The notes under the pieces: generated by a model
Database searches by the model: none
Told to the model about the DNA's origin: nothing
What the model saw: only the letters and a program-made list of their open reading frames with translations
Program-made: the position numbers and the translations under genes
NCBI RefSeq assembly: GCF_013177695.1
Contig: NZ_WOEY01000026.1
Location: 30,709-94,708, forward strand
From: Paraburkholderia solitsugae
Lineage (GTDB): Bacteria; Pseudomonadota; Gammaproteobacteria; Burkholderiales; Burkholderiaceae
Length of the DNA: 64,000 bases
Direction: 5' to 3'
Part shown: positions 60,809-64,000 of the stretch, one piece after another
Layout: every line of letters begins with the position of its first letter
How positions within the stretch are numbered: the first letter of the stretch is position 1

Positions 60809-63800
60809 ATGCTCAAAACCGTCAAGCAGGCCTGTAAATTCAATCCGATTATTCGTGACTATAGGATGAGCGAGGGCATCGAAAACCTCTCTTCGCTAAT
60901 TTCAGATGAAGGTGACGGCCGCGAGTTCTTCGCGCACAACTACATCACCAGCGGAATGGAGCAGATATTCCGGGAGGGGATGCTCCGACTCGACGGCAAG
61001 TCTGACCAAGCAGTTTTTGAACTTGCTCAGGCCATGGGCGGTGGTAAGACGCACATGATGATTGCGCTGGGCTTACTTGCCCGGCATCCGGAGTTGCGCG
61101 GTGAGGTCCTTCCCGCCAGTCTGATGTCGAACATCGAAGTCGGCGAAGTCCGCGTTGCCGCATTCAACGGCCGAAACAACCCCGAGAACTATATCTGGGG
61201 GGAAATTGCCTCTCAGCTCGGCGAAGATGAAGCAATCAAGCCCTATTGGGTCAACGGTCCACGTGCGGTCGACCAGGCTGCTTGGAAAAAAATAATTGGC
61301 GACAAACCAACTCTCATCATGCTCGATGAGTTGCCGCCGTACCTCGAAAACGCTAGCACGACTGTCATCGGGCACGGCACGCTCGCAACAGTGACCACTT
61401 ATACGCTCGCCTGCCTGATGAGCGCGGCACTCGAGTTACCCCGCTGCTGCATCGTGATTGCCAATCTGTCGGGCAGCTACGTCGCTCAAACGAAGTTGAT
61501 TGCCGACGCCATATCCAACTTGCAGCAGGAAGCTCGCAGACAGGCGAAGACAATTACGCCGGTTCAGCTGGCGGGCAATGAAATCTACGAGATTCTGAAG
61601 AAGCGGCTTCTTTTGGAGACGCCCGACGAATCCGTCATCAATGAAGTGGCTGAAGAGTACGCCCAGCGGATTAAGGCGGCAGCAGACGGCGGCTACGTCG
61701 TTGCGTCCAGCCTCGAACACGTTACTCAGCAGGTTTCAGAGACCTACCCGTTCCACCCGTCATTCAAGCACCTTGTCGCACTCTTCAAGGAGAACGAGGG
61801 CTTCCGGCAAACCCGCGGCTTGATGCAATTCGCCGCCCGTCTTCTGAAGAGCGTCGCTGACCGAGAACTTGACGACGTCTATCTCATAGGCGCCCAGCAC
61901 CTAAATCTCAACGACGATTCCGTGCGGGATGAGATTGGGCGTATTGCCAACTCCTTACGACCGGCGATGACGCACGACCTGGCGGACAACCAACGCTCGA
62001 TAGCTGAAGAAATCGACAACCAGCTGGGTACGGATGCTGCCCAGCAGGTTGGTGCACTGTTGCTGGCCTCTTCGCTGTCACGCTCCGTTGGCGGGCGTAT
62101 CGGCCTCACAGAAGCCGAAATCATCGAATTTCTGGCCGCGCCCAATCGCAAACCCGACGAATTCATGACCGCATTGGAGAAGCTGCGGGAGCATGCGTGG
62201 TATCTCCACCGGGAAGAGCAACGGTACTACATCAAGGAGACGGAAAACCTCTCTCGGCAGATTGAACGTAACGCCCGGGACGTCCCGCAGCCGAAGATTG
62301 ACCAGGCGCTCATCAACAAGCTCATCGGTTTATTGCAGCCGGTGAGCAAGGCTGCCTACCAAGAGGTTCAGGTGCTACCCAAGCTCGACGACCTAAAGTT
62401 GAGCGGCCCCCGCGTGCTGATGGTCGTTCGTCCAGACGGAAAACTCCCGCCAAGCGTGCTTGCGAACTTTTTTAATTTCCAGGCCGAGAAGAACAATTTC
62501 TTGGTGCTATCCGGCCACGATAGTTACCTCGCAGACGTCGTCGAGGAGCGACTGCGCGACTTGTATGCAATCGAGGCCATCTGCAGACGCCTGCGGGAAG
62601 GCGACTCGCTGTTTGAAGAGGCGAGAGACCGTTTCGAAGATGCACAGCAACGGTTCAACAAAGCGTTGTCCGGTGCCTACAATCGGCTTTACTTCCCCAG
62701 CCTAGATGAGTTGGATGGTCGAGAAAAACTGATGATGGCCACCATCGACAACGGCTTGAATATGGGCGTTGGTGCGCAGTCCGCCGAGCAGCAGATAGAG
62801 CAGTTGCTAGCCAGCCCCCGTGCAAACTATAAGCTGGTGCTCAATTTGTCCGGAGGGATTGGAGACCATTGGGCCATGGCAGAGGTCGAGCTCTGGCCAG
62901 AGCGTGACCGTCGCACTCCATGGAAAGATGTGTTGATGCGAGCAAAGAGCAATCCAGGGTGGACGTGGATGCCAGGAGCCGGCGGCATGGATGCGCTCAA
63001 GGCCGAAGCGTTGAAGCAAGGCCGGTGGCGGCAAGGCGCGGACGGCTACGTCGAGAAGGGTCCCTTCCCAGCAGAGAAAACTTCAGTAAATGTAACCGTG
63101 CAGAACGCCAACGCTGAAACAGGCGAAACGTTGCTGACGCTGACCCCGCGCAATGCCGGCCCCAGCCCAGTGGTTCACTACGCGCCTACGTCGAAGGTAG
63201 GTGTGCGGGACCCGAAGGTCGAGGACCTAGACAACTTCGGTACAACTGAGGCTACTTTGTATTTCCTGGCGGTGGATATGGAAGGGAAGTACGAGGCCGG
63301 CGAACCTCAACGCTGGACTGCCGAACTGCGCGTGCGCCATCAAGTTCAGGCTGTTGCCGACCACCGTATGGTTACCCTGCAGTGCACGCCGGCGGCCGAT
63401 ATGCGCTACACGCTGGACGGCGTCAACCCGAAAGACGGTGTGCAATACGACAAGCCTTTCGAGGTCGGCTCCAGTGCGATTCACCTGATGGTGTATGCGT
63501 CTGCCGGTGAAGCTAGCCGAACAGCGGAATTCCCAATCCCCGCAGCAGGGGACAAGAAGGTACAAATCGACGATACCAAGCCGGCTCGGCTCTCAGAAGG
63601 TAAGCGTGTTTCGCTCGACAGCACCGACAAGGTGTTCGGTATTCTGAACACGTTCAAGAGCCAGCCGAAAACGACGTTCAAGGGCGTTAGCATCCAGATT
63701 GGTGAGGGTGAGCACACCGTCTCCGTGCGGTTCCAGGAACGCGAAATCACTGCTGCCACGATTGAGAGCGCCATCAACGGCCTGCGCAAGGCCTTAGGGG

Positions 63801-63895
63801 ACGAACAAGAGGCGGTCACTGTTCAAATCAAGAGTGGCGCGACGTTTGATAACCCCCCCGCGTCAGAATACTTGTCGCTCCAATACAATCGATGA
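60809..63895 (+). CDS. DUF499 family ATPase (anti-phage-type island component)
   Basis: A 1028-residue ATP-binding protein. The P-loop is GGGKTH at 77-82 and the Walker B-like LIMLDELPP is near 169-177. It has the family's N-terminal FNPIIRDYRMSEG pattern, DUF499-type middle (TYPFHPSFKHLVALFKENEG) and C-terminal beta-rich repeats. In other genomes DUF499 proteins commonly lie with a DUF1156 DNA methylase, DUF3780 protein and helicase in defence islands. The start is ATG at 60809. Its last codon is followed directly by what looks like an IS end, so the partners may have been displaced or lie beyond the window. Confidence 0.82.
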   Translation: MLKTVKQACKFNPIIRDYRMSEGIENLSSLISDEGDGREFFAHNYITSGMEQIFREGMLRLDGKSDQAVFELAQAMGGGKTHMMIALGLLARHPELRGEVLPASLMSNIEVGEVRVAAFNGRNNPENYIWGEIASQLGEDEAIKPYWVNGPRAVDQAAWKKIIGDKPTLIMLDELPPYLENASTTVIGHGTLATVTTYTLACLMSAALELPRCCIVIANLSGSYVAQTKLIADAISNLQQEARRQAKTITPVQLAGNEIYEILKKRLLLETPDESVINEVAEEYAQRIKAAADGGYVVASSLEHVTQQVSETYPFHPSFKHLVALFKENEGFRQTRGLMQFAARLLKSVADRELDDVYLIGAQHLNLNDDSVRDEIGRIANSLRPAMTHDLADNQRSIAEEIDNQLGTDAAQQVGALLLASSLSRSVGGRIGLTEAEIIEFLAAPNRKPDEFMTALEKLREHAWYLHREEQRYYIKETENLSRQIERNARDVPQPKIDQALINKLIGLLQPVSKAAYQEVQVLPKLDDLKLSGPRVLMVVRPDGKLPPSVLANFFNFQAEKNNFLVLSGHDSYLADVVEERLRDLYAIEAICRRLREGDSLFEEARDRFEDAQQRFNKALSGAYNRLYFPSLDELDGREKLMMATIDNGLNMGVGAQSAEQQIEQLLASPRANYKLVLNLSGGIGDHWAMAEVELWPERDRRTPWKDVLMRAKSNPGWTWMPGAGGMDALKAEALKQGRWRQGADGYVEKGPFPAEKTSVNVTVQNANAETGETLLTLTPRNAGPSPVVHYAPTSKVGVRDPKVEDLDNFGTTEATLYFLAVDMEGKYEAGEPQRWTAELRVRHQVQAVADHRMVTLQCTPAADMRYTLDGVNPKDGVQYDKPFEVGSSAIHLMVYASAGEASRTAEFPIPAAGDKKVQIDDTKPARLSEGKRVSLDSTDKVFGILNTFKSQPKTTFKGVSIQIGEGEHTVSVRFQEREITAATIESAINGLRKALGDEQEAVTVQIKSGATFDNPPASEYLSLQYNR

Positions 63896-64000
63896 ATCGG
63901 GGGCGATGATGAGAAAGCGAATTGGCAAAATACGGACAAGCATTCAAGGACAGAGCGGTTGCACGGTTGTTGCCGCCGGAGAGCGCGGCGTTGGAAGACG
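63893..64000 (+). mobile_element. Insertion sequence, left end (partial)
   Basis: Inferred from the transposase N-terminus starting 27 bases after the DUF499 stop. The tract TGAATCGGGGGCGATGATG at 63893-63911 would be the terminal repeat. The right end is outside the window, so the repeat cannot be checked here. Confidence 0.5.
63922..64000 (+). CDS. Transposase N-terminus (IS3-type orfA), cut by window end
   Basis: From a TTG at 63922 the frame reads AKYGQAFKDRAVARLLPP, the typical start of helix-turn-helix orfA proteins of IS3-type elements. GAGAAAGCG just upstream can serve as ribosome site. Only 26 codons are inside the window. The IS left end probably begins at or near the DUF499 stop codon. 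Confidence 0.7.
   Translation, partial: MAKYGQAFKDRAVARLLPPESAALED

Overview
The window looks like chromosomal DNA of a Paraburkholderia/Burkholderia-type betaproteobacterium. G+C is high with strong third-position bias, a Burkholderia-type trimeric porin is present, indolepyruvate ferredoxin oxidoreductase is fused into one chain, and chemoreceptor, c-di-GMP and sulfonate-use genes are abundant. No rRNA, tRNA or CRISPR array was recognised. Assignments come from reading motifs by eye; no search was run.

Layout: 1-1.5 kb holds a small conserved ORF and a KirBac-type K+ channel. 1.5-6.2 kb holds a porin diverging from hutG-iclR-yfcC, with two near-identical 19-bp palindromes in the shared promoter region. 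6.4-17 kb is housekeeping and accessory metabolism: fused indolepyruvate ferredoxin oxidoreductase, CutC, an EAL protein, a Na+/H+ antiporter, a patatin-like lipase and a BamE-like lipoprotein. 17.7-26.5 kb is an organosulfur block: SfnB-like flavoenzyme, two sulfonate-type binding proteins, a LysR regulator, a four-domain rhodanese protein, a cysteine-dioxygenase-type cupin, a class II aldolase and an SsuD-like monooxygenase. Two related ~0.7-0.8 kb long inverted-repeat elements lie at 14.5-15.3 and 26.7-27.4 kb. 27.6-37.1 kb carries a uracil permease, two chemoreceptors, DUF2239, a diguanylate cyclase, an NAD(P)-binding protein and a 5'-truncated SDR.

37.2-49.0 kb is a coherent catabolic/transport locus. 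An EutR-like AraC regulator diverges from a class III aminotransferase (phospho-lyase-like) and an APH-type kinase. Converging on them is an APC permease - DUF1329 - DUF1302 - MMPL/RND - YCF48-like operon. A kinase plus phospho-lyase handling a hydroxy-amine, with outer-membrane export/import proteins, is the most economical reading.

From about 49.2 kb to the end the character changes. Gene fragments (Zn-dependent alcohol dehydrogenase, DUF3237) and a long poorly coding stretch lead into a lower-G+C island. It holds a GIY-YIG protein, an ImmA/IrrE fragment, an XRE regulator - YaaW-like - 41-aa membrane peptide operon, an unknown 381-aa protein, a 955-aa dynamin-like GTPase with a C-terminal MITD1-type phospholipase-D-fold domain, an ATGA-coupled pair of unknown small genes, a TerB_N protein, a DUF499 ATPase and the start of a transposase. 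This reads as a defence-type island and is where an undescribed system is most likely. The dynamin-MITD1C fusion and the XRE/YaaW/micro-peptide module are the best candidates.
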